This document shows positions 15,498 through 23,379 of a DNA stretch of 42,581 nucleotides, in pieces; within the stretch, counting starts at the first letter, position 1; every line of letters begins with the position of its first letter. Source of the DNA: Candidatus Bathyarchaeota archaeon (GTDB taxonomy: Archaea > Thermoproteota > Bathyarchaeia > 40CM-2-53-6); contig VBBQ01000035.1 of NCBI GenBank assembly GCA_005888755.1, positions 1 to 42,581 of the forward strand, in the 5' to 3' direction. The notes beneath the pieces are model-generated. The model ran no database searches and was not told where the DNA came from. It saw only the letters and a program-made list of their open reading frames with translations. The translations under genes and the position numbers were made by a program.

Positions 15498-15597
15498 CGG
15501 GCCCGGTGGGATTCGAACCCACGATTTTGGGCTCTCTTCGCACTGAAATGGATGGCTCCGAAGGCCCACGTCTTGGTCCTGGCTCGACTACGGGCCC
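15498..15597 (-). tRNA. tRNA-Arg(TCG) with one canonical intron
   Basis: On the minus strand the acceptor GGGCCCG pairs with CGGGCCC, with G73 at 15498; CCA is not encoded. D arm GTC/GAC, anticodon stem TGGGC/GCCCA, loop CTTCGGA with anticodon TCG, T arm GTGGG/TTCGAAT/CCCAC. A 24-nt intron (15534-15557) lies between positions 37 and 38 with a textbook BHB: central helix CTTC/GAAG, bulges GGA and AGA, outer helix equal to the anticodon stem. Confidence 0.93.
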
Positions 15598-15664
15598 CGC
15601 GAGACCGAAAGGGAATGAAACAACTAGTTAACCATTCGGAGGAGCAGAGCTAGAATCTCATTCA

Positions 15665-16891
15665 TTGGTTCTGAGACTCAAGTTTCTATTAAGAAAGTGC
15701 TTTAGCTATTCATCTGGGATTAGTGCAGGCCCGTTCTTGCAGACAACTTTCTTACTGGATGTGGGAATCGCTGTGGCCGCGGCTCTCCTCGTCAGTCTCC
15801 TCTTCTACCGGCTCGGCCTTCCGATGATTGTTGGCCAACTGGTCGCGGGCATGCTTGTTGGACCGTTTGGGCTCGGACTGATCCGTGATACGACGGCCAT
15901 CGACTTTCTCGCGACGCTAGGAATAATTCTGCTCTTGTTTGTCGTCGGGCTTGAACTGGACCCGCGCAAATTCGGCAAGGTTGGATCCAAGGTTCTCATT
16001 TTGGCTACGGTAGAGTTTCTTGTCGCCTTCTCAGTCAGCATGTTGTCGGCTCTGTCTGCAGGGTGGGATCTAGGGACGACGCTCTTTCTCGGATCTGTCC
16101 TCGGTCTAAGCAGCACGGCGATTGTCGCGAAATTGATCCTCGATCGCTACCCCGTGCATGATGAAAATTTCACGGCACTAATGATGGTGATGGTGGTGGA
16201 GGACGTGATTGCCGTTTTCTTGCTCTTTCTTACGCCTGAGCTTGCAGTGGGAGGCCAACTTCAGGCATCAGGGCTATTACTCATTGCGGCAAAGGGATTT
16301 TTCTTGTTCATCGCAAGTTTTGGGTTTGGGAGGTATCTAGGCCCGAGACTGATCAATAAGGTGAGCCAGTACGAGCTGGAAATCGGTGAGGTCGCATTTC
16401 TCCTTGCTTTGTCGTTCGGTTTCCTGTTCGGGGTACTTTCAGACTATCTCGGTTTCTCGCCCGCGATTGGGGCTTTGCTAGTCGGGTTCTTTCTTCCTGT
16501 CAAGCAGTCGAGGTATGTCAGAGAGAAAATTCTGCCCCTTAAGGACGCCTTCATCGTATTCTTCTTTCTGTCGATGGGGACCCTGATCGACACGTCGAGT
16601 GCGCTATCCGTTGGCCTGCCGCTAGTGTTCATCTTAACCGGGGCAGTTCTTGGGAAACTTGCTGGAGGATTCTTCGGAGCGCGTCTCGCTCGGGTCGGAC
16701 GCCCCATTCTGGTTGGTTCCATTCTGGTTCCGCGCGGAGAGTTCTCGCTAATCCTCGCTAAGACAGGAGTCGATGCTGGATTAGTAGGTCCACAGCTCTA
16801 CCCTGTCGCGGGTCTAGCAGTTCTTGTAACTGCTCTCGCATCCCCCCTGATCGATAGACTAACGCGTCCGCACGTGGGCCCTGAAAAGTGA
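15665..16891 (+). CDS. CPA2-family cation/proton antiporter (KefB-like membrane domain)
   Basis: A 408-residue membrane protein with about 12 hydrophobic segments and a TTG start. The family signatures are PMIVGQLVAGMLVGPFGLG near residue 53, LLLFVVGLELDPRKF near 90, LSSTAIVAKLILDRYP near 148 and SPAIGALLVGFFLP near 265. The acidic GLELD segment and the discontinuous helix regions match monovalent cation:proton antiporters. There is no C-terminal TrkA-N domain; the protein stops after the membrane part. It probably exchanges Na+ or K+ for protons at the cell membrane. Confidence 0.92.
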   Translation: MVLRLKFLLRKCFSYSSGISAGPFLQTTFLLDVGIAVAAALLVSLLFYRLGLPMIVGQLVAGMLVGPFGLGLIRDTTAIDFLATLGIILLLFVVGLELDPRKFGKVGSKVLILATVEFLVAFSVSMLSALSAGWDLGTTLFLGSVLGLSSTAIVAKLILDRYPVHDENFTALMMVMVVEDVIAVFLLFLTPELAVGGQLQASGLLLIAAKGFFLFIASFGFGRYLGPRLINKVSQYELEIGEVAFLLALSFGFLFGVLSDYLGFSPAIGALLVGFFLPVKQSRYVREKILPLKDAFIVFFFLSMGTLIDTSSALSVGLPLVFILTGAVLGKLAGGFFGARLARVGRPILVGSILVPRGEFSLILAKTGVDAGLVGPQLYPVAGLAVLVTALASPLIDRLTRPHVGPEK

Positions 16892-17012
16892 TCATTCTAC
16901 AGACGTCTGTTTCGCCGCTCGGTGGAACTAGAGTGTAGTTGCTCTTCGGAGCCTCACCACTGATGGAATTCAAATGTTGGCTTTGGTAAGTCTCAAGATT
17001 ATTGCGGGGGGC

Positions 17013-17936
17013 TCATCTTCTTGGTTTGAAAGGCCACCTTAATCTCCTCAAGAACCGTCCCATCGGTCGTCGCAGTCCCTGAGCCTCAGGAGTCGCTTGG
17101 TTGTATATGGATACGAAGTCTGAATGATAATTGTGGGCTAGGTTGTTATCGGATAGAAAGGTGGCGTTCTCGTAGTTCGAATCCTCGGCTCGGCCGGTAT
17201 AATTGTAGCTTCCCCACTCCACGTTCTTGCCGTCGACGACGATGAACTTATCGTGCATTATCCCTCCCGGCGGAGAAATCAATCGTATCGCGGTTCCTGC
17301 CTTCTCCAATTCGTCATGTAGTGACGCTTGAGGACCCTTTGTCTCTGATTTATCCATGACCAAGGCGACCTTGACTCCTCGCTTGACTGCGTCGAGGAGG
17401 GCCTTTGCGATGTTCTCGTTGGTGAATGCGTATGCGGCCATCTCAATGGTTTCCATCGCAGCACCGATGGTAGTGAGAAGTTGTTGTTCGATTCCTCCTT
17501 TTGGGGAGAAGAATGCTGTTATCGGTGACTCCGTGGGAACTGTGGCCGTTTGAACTGGCTTCACCGGAAAGTCTTGGGCTGTGCTGCCTCGTAGCTCTCC
17601 CGGTGTGTTCGAGGGAGACGATTCTCCGACGTGATCAAGAGAAACTTCCTTTGATACGACTTCGGGATGCGGTTTGAGGGTGATCTTCGCCCCGGTCTTA
17701 CCCTCTGTCGAGAGGAAGAGCTCGGTCTTGCCTCTTGCAGTCCTTGCGCCCTCGATCCAGAGCTCAATAGAATCTACTCTGAGAGTCTTGAACCAATCCA
17801 GTAGCTCGTCAAGTCTGACTCTATGCCCCTTGAAGGGAGTCTCTACCGCTACTTGGGCCGCAGGGTTCTCGGGCGGCCTAAAAACCAGTACGAGCTCGTC
17901 TTCATCAATCGGCCTGTCTTCCCCAAGCACGCTCAT
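17013..17936 (-). CDS. phospholipase D-family protein, single HKD motif
   Basis: A 307-residue protein. The C-terminal half (about 140-285) is a PLD domain: IGAAMETIEMAAYAFT at its start, KRGVKVALVMDKSET, and one HKD motif, HDKFIVVDGKNVEWGSYN, with His, Lys and the downstream Ser/Asn. One motif per chain is typical of Nuc-type nucleases, which dimerise. The first 110 residues form a separate beta-rich domain of unknown role (DELVLVFRPPENPAAQVAVE). No signal peptide is seen, so it is likely cytosolic, in contrast to secreted Nuc enzymes. Function could be nuclease or lipase. Confidence 0.85.
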   Translation of the reverse strand: MSVLGEDRPIDEDELVLVFRPPENPAAQVAVETPFKGHRVRLDELLDWFKTLRVDSIELWIEGARTARGKTELFLSTEGKTGAKITLKPHPEVVSKEVSLDHVGESSPSNTPGELRGSTAQDFPVKPVQTATVPTESPITAFFSPKGGIEQQLLTTIGAAMETIEMAAYAFTNENIAKALLDAVKRGVKVALVMDKSETKGPQASLHDELEKAGTAIRLISPPGGIMHDKFIVVDGKNVEWGSYNYTGRAEDSNYENATFLSDNNLAHNYHSDFVSIYNQATPEAQGLRRPMGRFLRRLRWPFKPRR

Positions 17937-18061
17937 AATCGGCCATCTTTGCGGGTCTATCCTTCAATAATGGTTTGAAACCGTGAGCACTAGGCCCAAG
18001 TAATTTGAGAGCGAGAAAGCCAGAGTTTCAGTCAATTGCCTGCTGTAGACAGGGATTATGA

Positions 18062-19456
18062 TCAATCGGCAAACTTGTAGTGTCGATAGCCTTGCGAGGT
18101 TACGTCTACTAGAACGAACTCGTTCTCGGGTTCTGCCACGAATTTTCTTCCATCTGGGAACGGTTTTCCTTCGTGCAGGATTTCATAGTCGGCGAGAGAT
18201 ACTGGTCGGCGATGGCGCAGCTTCTCGACGTGACCAAACTTCTTCGCAGTCGCCGCCCATTCCTCCTGAAGAGTCCAACTTGAGGCCTTGGCCTTGCAGC
18301 CACTACCGTAATTTCCGGATCCACCTCTCTTCCCCACTAGGTCCGCACCCTTCATCGCCTTGGTCTCCAACAACATCGAGAGGCAGCTCTTCTCCGAGGC
18401 AGAATAGCTGTTACCACTTTCCCTAGCGTGCACGAGTCCGTCAGCCACCTTGTCCAAGTACTCGCTCTGGAACTGATGTGTCTCCATGAACCGTTTCATA
18501 TAGTCAGTCTCGACCTTTTCGAATTCTTCCCTCTTCTTGTAGCCCTCTGTTTTGGGTTCATCGCCGATTTCGCGCACGATTTCTTTCCATCGAGGAAGCC
18601 CTCTCCAGAAATGTCGCAACAAGTACGCGAAAGCTTTCTCAGCCATTTTCGGGTAGGGGACATGAAAAGACATGGGGCCAATGTGATCTACTAGAGACTC
18701 GCCGGGTCCAGCCTTGATGATGCCGGACTCGACCGCCTGCTCTGCCCAATTGTCTACCGCGCCTTCCATTGCTCTCAGGTAGCACCTCTCGGAATGCTTC
18801 CCATGCACGACCGCTGTCGTCGAGAATAGTGGTCTCCAGAAGTCATCCTCATCCTCCATGTGAGTGCCGATGACGGGATCGATCGTCAACAACCGAGGAT
18901 CCTCCTTGACAAGCAGTGCAACCGCACCAGCTCCCTGGGTGGGGTCCCCAGGGGAGCTCAGAGGGTATCTAGCTATGTCGGTTGCGCAGATGATACTGCA
19001 TCTTCCATTGCTTCTGCCCGCCCATGCCCAGTCCAGCGAACTCTCCAGGGCATCAGCAGTGCTAACACACGCGAACTTGTACTCGACACCTGAGGTTCTC
19101 TTCAGAGACCCTTTGCCATACCGTTGTTCCAGCATTCCGTGAACGTAGGCCGCCACAGGTTTGGACTCGTCCACTCCGGTCTCTGTAGCTATGTCTATTC
19201 TGGCCAGATTGGACGGGCGAACGTTGTTTCTCTCCATTAATTCGAAGATTGCGTTCGCAGCCAAAACCGCGCTGTCTTGGTATGTGTCTGGAATGGACAT
19301 TCTGGCGATTCCAATACCATGAAGGTATTTTGAAGGATCAGATTTCCTAGCCATAGAAAACTCGGTCGGTTTCTCTGGCCGATTCTCGTCGGCTAGCTCT
19401 AGGTACAATCGAGGAATGTAGATGGCTATGTCATCTATGCCAACGGCGGTTCTCAC
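18062..19456 (-). CDS. hydroxymethylglutaryl-CoA synthase
   Basis: About 464 residues from a GTG at 19456, chosen because GGAGG stands just upstream; the frame is open to an ATG at 19510. It is a thiolase-fold enzyme with the catalytic Cys in FACVSTADAL, the His in HVPYPKMAEK, and GDPTQGAGAVALLV typical of HMG-CoA synthase. It condenses acetyl-CoA and acetoacetyl-CoA to HMG-CoA, the first committed step of the mevalonate route to archaeal isoprenoid lipids. The length is nearer the eukaryotic/bacterial type than the shorter archaeal type usually found with thiolase and a DUF35 protein, neither of which is adjacent here. Confidence 0.88.
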   Translation of the reverse strand: MRTAVGIDDIAIYIPRLYLELADENRPEKPTEFSMARKSDPSKYLHGIGIARMSIPDTYQDSAVLAANAIFELMERNNVRPSNLARIDIATETGVDESKPVAAYVHGMLEQRYGKGSLKRTSGVEYKFACVSTADALESSLDWAWAGRSNGRCSIICATDIARYPLSSPGDPTQGAGAVALLVKEDPRLLTIDPVIGTHMEDEDDFWRPLFSTTAVVHGKHSERCYLRAMEGAVDNWAEQAVESGIIKAGPGESLVDHIGPMSFHVPYPKMAEKAFAYLLRHFWRGLPRWKEIVREIGDEPKTEGYKKREEFEKVETDYMKRFMETHQFQSEYLDKVADGLVHARESGNSYSASEKSCLSMLLETKAMKGADLVGKRGGSGNYGSGCKAKASSWTLQEEWAATAKKFGHVEKLRHRRPVSLADYEILHEGKPFPDGRKFVAEPENEFVLVDVTSQGYRHYKFAD

Positions 19457-19603
19457 GAGGGATCCTCCAGACACGTTACTATCACGGAAGTGTCGTCTCG
19501 AGTTCTGCAAGTGCTAGAGGGGCGGATTTCGGGAAGATAGGCGAGGTGTTCCTCCGTCACAAGTTCGCAGTTACGATTCGGCATCTTTGCCGTAATAGTC
19601 AAG

Positions 19604-19667
19604 CCATCTTGACTTGATATACTTGCGGTAACCTACTTGGTAGCAGATAACTACCAGCTTTATAATA
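19604..19667 (+). promoter_or_regulatory. operator and TATA box of doxX, shared with the 34208 gene
   Basis: TACTTGGTAG, 7 nt, CTACCAG, one base, then TTTATAAT (about 19634-19666) is nearly identical to 34151-34182. The half-sites TTGGTAG and CTACCAG form an inverted repeat ending just before the TATA box. Similarity extends about 25 nt upstream (ACTTGATA ... AACC). The TATA box lies about 25-30 nt before the ATG at 19690, consistent with a leaderless or nearly leaderless transcript. Confidence 0.75.
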
Positions 19668-19689
19668 AAGACCATGCTCCCGAAAGGAC

Positions 19690-20094
19690 ATGATTCAAAC
19701 CCTCTTCGGAAACTCTCCGGACCTGCCCTCACTCATCCTAAGACTGGCAATTGGAACCTTGTTCATCATACACGGATATCCTAAGCTGACTGCCGCTCAA
19801 AGGAAGCAGGGCGGTGCATGGATGAAGAGCCAGGGAATGCCGGTAGCTATGATTCCCCTCGGCGGCTTCGTAGAGTTCTTCGGTGGAATAGCATTGATTC
19901 TCGGATTACTCACGCCCATAGTCGCGGTCCTTTCAGCGTTATGGATGCTGTCGACAACATGGTTCTCAATTAGCAAGGTGAAGAAAAAGTATGCTGGTGG
20001 GTACGAGATCGACGTTACACTCTTCTTGGCAGCGCTTGCCCTGGCTCTCCTTGGCAGCGGAATCTTTTCTATCGACCACTTGCTGGGACTTTAG
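19690..20094 (+). CDS. DoxX-family membrane protein
   Basis: A 134-residue protein with four hydrophobic segments. The family signature is the first helix RLAIGTLFIIHGYPKL followed by GFVEFFGGIALILGLLTPIVA and a last helix with LALALLGSGIFSIDHLL. DoxX-like proteins are small quinone- or redox-linked membrane proteins, first described with archaeal terminal oxidases. The gene has a strong promoter with a palindromic operator also found before a winged-helix gene at 34208, so it is probably controlled by that or a related regulator. Confidence 0.85.
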   Translation: MIQTLFGNSPDLPSLILRLAIGTLFIIHGYPKLTAAQRKQGGAWMKSQGMPVAMIPLGGFVEFFGGIALILGLLTPIVAVLSALWMLSTTWFSISKVKKKYAGGYEIDVTLFLAALALALLGSGIFSIDHLLGL

Positions 20095-20122
20095 GAGAAC
20101 TAAGGTAGTATTGAGAAGAAAC

Positions 20123-20908
20123 ATGAATGTAGCCAAGACTTCCGCTCCGACCAGCGATATCGCCGAGAGTGAAGTTGTCAAGAAGGCCTTCTTGAACGCG
20201 TCCCGCATGATGAAGGAATCAGGCTTTGGCCTCAAGAGTGACGTGAAGGTTGCAATCGATCCTCAGCTTCCATTCATGGGTTATAGCATGCCGTTGGGCA
20301 AAGGGTACAGAATAGTCGTATCAGGTGGCTCGGTCGGTTCAGGAATGCTTGAAGGCTTGATAGTTCATGAAATGTCGCACATTTACAGGATGGAGAACAA
20401 TCACATTTCTCACGATGCTGAAGTAATCGAGGCGGCAATTGACAAGATCGGAAAGAAGCATCTGTCGCATGATTATCAACAGAAGATCGTCCACGATCTA
20501 CTGAATGACATCCAAGACCTGTACGCGGACGACATCTCTATGAGAGTACTCAAGAACAACCAGATACTCGATCCAGCTGAGATCAGCACCTTCCTCCAAG
20601 ACTGGGTAAAAGATGAGCCCGTCAAATCCGATGATCCAAAAAGAGACCGTTGGGTGAACACGTCAATAATGGTCCATAATGCTCGAGCACTTGGCCAGAT
20701 GACCAGACACGGCATAGAAGATACCGATGGAAAGGCCGAGGAATCGAACAAGAGATTTCTCTCACGAATGCCGCCTACAGCCTCAAGCCAGTTCCCAAGT
20801 TTCCAGGACCTAATGATCAACTTGAAGGAAAACATGACTAGAGATCAGTATCGAAAGCTTCTCGCAGACTACCTGAACAGGTTCTTGGAAGTCGCCGAAA
20901 AGAACTAA
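20123..20908 (+). CDS. HEXXH zinc metallopeptidase-like protein
   Basis: About 261 residues from ATG 20123; the frame runs open to 19991 but that part overlaps doxX and is not protein-like. The zinc-binding helix is IVHEMSHIYR at about residue 77, an HExxH. A further histidine-rich stretch, NNHISHDAEVIEAA, may supply the third ligand. Residues 100-140 are acidic and helical (DLLNDIQDLYADDISMRVL). No signal peptide is present, so it acts in the cytosol. The gene starts 28 nt after doxX. Peptidase activity is inferred from the motif only. Confidence 0.8.
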   Translation: MNVAKTSAPTSDIAESEVVKKAFLNASRMMKESGFGLKSDVKVAIDPQLPFMGYSMPLGKGYRIVVSGGSVGSGMLEGLIVHEMSHIYRMENNHISHDAEVIEAAIDKIGKKHLSHDYQQKIVHDLLNDIQDLYADDISMRVLKNNQILDPAEISTFLQDWVKDEPVKSDDPKRDRWVNTSIMVHNARALGQMTRHGIEDTDGKAEESNKRFLSRMPPTASSQFPSFQDLMINLKENMTRDQYRKLLADYLNRFLEVAEKN

Positions 20909-20930
20909 TGCTTGATCGAAATAGTCCTGA

Positions 20931-21230
20931 GTGACCGGATTGAGTGAAGGATTCGACTTCAACAGCGCACTGAAAGAACTCGACAAGAGCGAAACCCACC
21001 TCACAATAAGAGTCGAGTTCCGCAGATGGGGAAAACCGGTAACAGTCGTCCAAGGACTCCCGAAAACCGGACGGTCCCTGGCAGAGGTCGCTCACAAACT
21101 GAAAGAACGTCTCGCGACAGGCGGGACAGCCAAGGACGGCGTGATAATGCTACAGGGCGATCACCGGGCAAGAATCAAAGCCGAACTGGTCAAGCTCGGC
21201 TTTCCAGACGACCACATAGAAATATTCTAG
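20931..21230 (+). CDS. translation initiation factor aIF1 (SUI1 family)
   Basis: A 99-residue SUI1-fold protein with GTG start: VEFRRWGKPVTVVQGLP, a helix AEVAHKLKERLATGG, GVIMLQGDHR and the closing strand LGFPDDHIEIF. All conserved elements of eIF1/SUI1 are present (GKxVTxVxGL, LxxxLATGG, IxLQGDHR). It assists start-codon selection on the small ribosomal subunit. It lies 22 nt behind the metallopeptidase gene. Confidence 0.93.
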   Translation: MTGLSEGFDFNSALKELDKSETHLTIRVEFRRWGKPVTVVQGLPKTGRSLAEVAHKLKERLATGGTAKDGVIMLQGDHRARIKAELVKLGFPDDHIEIF

Positions 21231-21284
21231 GTCTCCCGACCTGCGGCCGCAACGCTATCTGTTGCGCCGGCCCTCGTTTGATGA

Positions 21285-21725
21285 TTATGAGGGTTTGACG
21301 GTTATCTGTCCAGCGAGCCACTGATGCCACGAACAGGTGTACTTGTAAACCCCTGGAACAGTTAGGGTTGCCGTGAAAGCTTTTCCTGGACCGATCAATC
21401 CCGAGTTGAACATCAAGCCTCCTGGCGGTGCTATGAAGGCTGAGACCGTGTGATCAACTGTATCATCGTTTACCCATCGTACTGTATTGTTGACGCCTAT
21501 GGTGACTGTGACATTGAAGGGATACTTGTAGGAGTTCGTAAGGAGTTGTGTTACGTTGAATCCTACTGGGTGTATGTAGGACCCTCTAGGAATGCTAATC
21601 ACTGTCACTGGCGGCTTGACGTTGTCACTAGCCGGAAACAACGGACCGAGGTAAATGTAACTAGTCGCGACTGTCGCAACTATGGCTATGACAATAATTG
21701 CAAGAGGGAGAAATCGCCGCAGCAT
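21285..21725 (-). CDS. membrane-anchored cupredoxin
   Basis: A 146-residue protein with an N-terminal membrane helix (about residues 6-27) and a plastocyanin-like domain. Type I copper ligands are visible: His in TVDHTVSAF, and Cys and His in YTCSWHQWLAG. The usual axial Met is absent (HQWLAG where HPWMHG is common), giving Gln or Leu near that place. It is probably tethered to the outer face of the membrane and carries single electrons. It is adjacent to a second cupredoxin and divergent from a Tat-exported dehydrogenase. Confidence 0.88.
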   Translation of the reverse strand: MLRRFLPLAIIVIAIVATVATSYIYLGPLFPASDNVKPPVTVISIPRGSYIHPVGFNVTQLLTNSYKYPFNVTVTIGVNNTVRWVNDDTVDHTVSAFIAPPGGLMFNSGLIGPGKAFTATLTVPGVYKYTCSWHQWLAGQITVKPS

Positions 21726-21846
21726 TTAGTTCTCGTAAAGGTCTGTTTTCTCGTAGTTGAAGTTACCTTTTCGGGAGCTGCGAGGTCTCTTGGAGGTCGT
21801 TGCTAAGGCTCGTTGAATCTAACGAGGGTGATTTGGCGTGGTCATG

Positions 21847-22296
21847 TTATCCGGTGACTGTTAATGTTCCGTGCATCCAGGGATGGTACGTGCACTTGTA
21901 CTGGTATGTGCCGTCTACCGTGAAGGTCACGGTGTATGTGGCGTTCTGATTCATGTTCCCGGAGTCAAAGCTGCTTGCTCCAGAAGGAACGCTAGTGGAG
22001 GTGACGGTATACGGAACCGGATCGTTGTTTGTCCAGGTCACTTTACCGCCCTTCGCGACACTTACGCTTGCTGGATTATAGTTGAGGCCCTGTGTGCTAC
22101 CGACCCCTTTCGGCATCGAGACGCTCAGAGTACTCCCTCCAGGGTTCGAGCTTGAAAGTGCGAAGATGGGAGAGCCTGTGGTTAGCTGAAATACTCCTAG
22201 CCCCGCGAGGCCAATCCCTGCGCCTATAGCAAGAACGATTAGGACCGGGACAATAAGGTCAGCATACTTTATTTTCTTTGGCGGAGTCGTTTCCAA
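21847..22296 (-). CDS. membrane-anchored cupredoxin lacking the first His ligand
   Basis: A 149-residue protein with N-terminal helix (about residues 13-36) and a cupredoxin fold ending YKCTYHPWMHGTLTV, which supplies Cys, His and Met ligands. The first His of the copper site, normally in NDPVPHTVTS, is Tyr here (NDPVPYTVTS). This may give an altered or non-blue copper site or none. Its start is about 124 nt from the divergent gluconate-dehydrogenase-like gene, so the two cupredoxins and the dehydrogenase probably form one exported electron-transfer module. Confidence 0.88.
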   Translation of the reverse strand: METTPPKKIKYADLIVPVLIVLAIGAGIGLAGLGVFQLTTGSPIFALSSSNPGGSTLSVSMPKGVGSTQGLNYNPASVSVAKGGKVTWTNNDPVPYTVTSTSVPSGASSFDSGNMNQNATYTVTFTVDGTYQYKCTYHPWMHGTLTVTG

Positions 22297-22420
22297 CCTA
22301 CAACACAGAAGTCATGAGCCGATCGATGAGAAAATAAGCTTTCAGAAGTAAAGACTTGCATTCTCTTTCTGAGATGGTGCTAGCTAAAATAGGAGTAGGT
22401 CAGGGCAAATCTGATCCCGA

Positions 22421-23377
22421 ATGGTCGACCAGACCAGACGTGAATTTCTCAAACTCGGATTAGCAGCTGCCGCCAGCGCAGTCACAGCATCCGCAATCGA
22501 GATCCCACTCTTTGGGAACCAAAACTCTTCTATGCAAACTCAGCTGAATAACGCGAATACTCAGCTCGCCAACCTGAAAAATCGAGTCAATACCGTTGTT
22601 GGCTTTGTCAGCCTGAGCGTGACTGAGCAGTCTCTTCTGGAGAAGATAGTAGAGACAATCATCCCCACCGATAGTGATCCGGGGGCGAAAGAAGCCGGGG
22701 TGATCTTCTTCATTGACAGAGCATTGGCAGGTGACTATGGGCAGAGCGCCAACATGTTCATGGACGGTCCCCACATACTCCCAAGGATAGCAGCTAGCAA
22801 TTCCACCCCACTTGTTGTCAATCCAACTCTAAGTTGGGCTACTAATCCGAATATTCCCGGGGCCTCCACTAGCCCGATCTCATACACCGGAGGTAGCATC
22901 AGCACTCCGGGAGTCGGTGCTGGCATCACAGCCAGTCCGAGAGTAGGTTCTGGTATCAACTACCAGTATCCGCTTAACTTCAGAGAATTCTGGAGAGTCG
23001 GCTTAGTAGCCCTGCAAGCCTATGCTAACAGCGCCTACGGAGGAAACTTCGAGACACTCTCTTCAACGAACCAATTGCAGCTCCTGAAAGATCTTTGGGC
23101 TAACACACCGACCAGCTTCAGCAACATCCTTCCGTCTGATTTCGCCTATGAGCTCGTCTTCATGACGTGGGCAGGATTCCTGATGGACCCGATCTATGGA
23201 GGAAACCAGAACATGGTCGGATGGACGTACACAGGATTCAATGGGGTCAACTTCGGCAACTTCTACGGCGAGGGTCAGGACCAGAAAACCCTCATGGTTG
23301 CTACTATCCCCACAAGGCTCAAGCCAGCAAGCCTTGCGCAATATCAGCAGCAGGCGTCCGGGTCCGGGGGCGCGTAA
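22421..23377 (+). CDS. gluconate 2-dehydrogenase subunit 3-like protein, Tat-exported
   Basis: A 318-residue protein. It opens with a twin-arginine signal: TRREFLKLGLAAAASAVTAS at residues 5-24, so it should be exported folded. The mature part has the subunit 3 signature EKIVETIIPTDSDPGAKEAG near residue 70. A Gly/Ser/Thr-rich insertion is near 140-180. It is followed 2 nt later by the FAD subunit, which has no signal of its own and is probably co-exported with this one. The short subunit is otherwise a structural partner of membrane-bound flavoprotein dehydrogenases. Confidence 0.85.
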   Translation: MVDQTRREFLKLGLAAAASAVTASAIEIPLFGNQNSSMQTQLNNANTQLANLKNRVNTVVGFVSLSVTEQSLLEKIVETIIPTDSDPGAKEAGVIFFIDRALAGDYGQSANMFMDGPHILPRIAASNSTPLVVNPTLSWATNPNIPGASTSPISYTGGSISTPGVGAGITASPRVGSGINYQYPLNFREFWRVGLVALQAYANSAYGGNFETLSSTNQLQLLKDLWANTPTSFSNILPSDFAYELVFMTWAGFLMDPIYGGNQNMVGWTYTGFNGVNFGNFYGEGQDQKTLMVATIPTRLKPASLAQYQQQASGSGGA

Positions 23378-23379
23378 AA

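Noticed and set aside
23167-23379. N-terminal extension of the GMC gene
   Set aside because: It overlaps the subunit 3 gene in another frame and is not protein-like; ATG 23380 follows that gene's stop.
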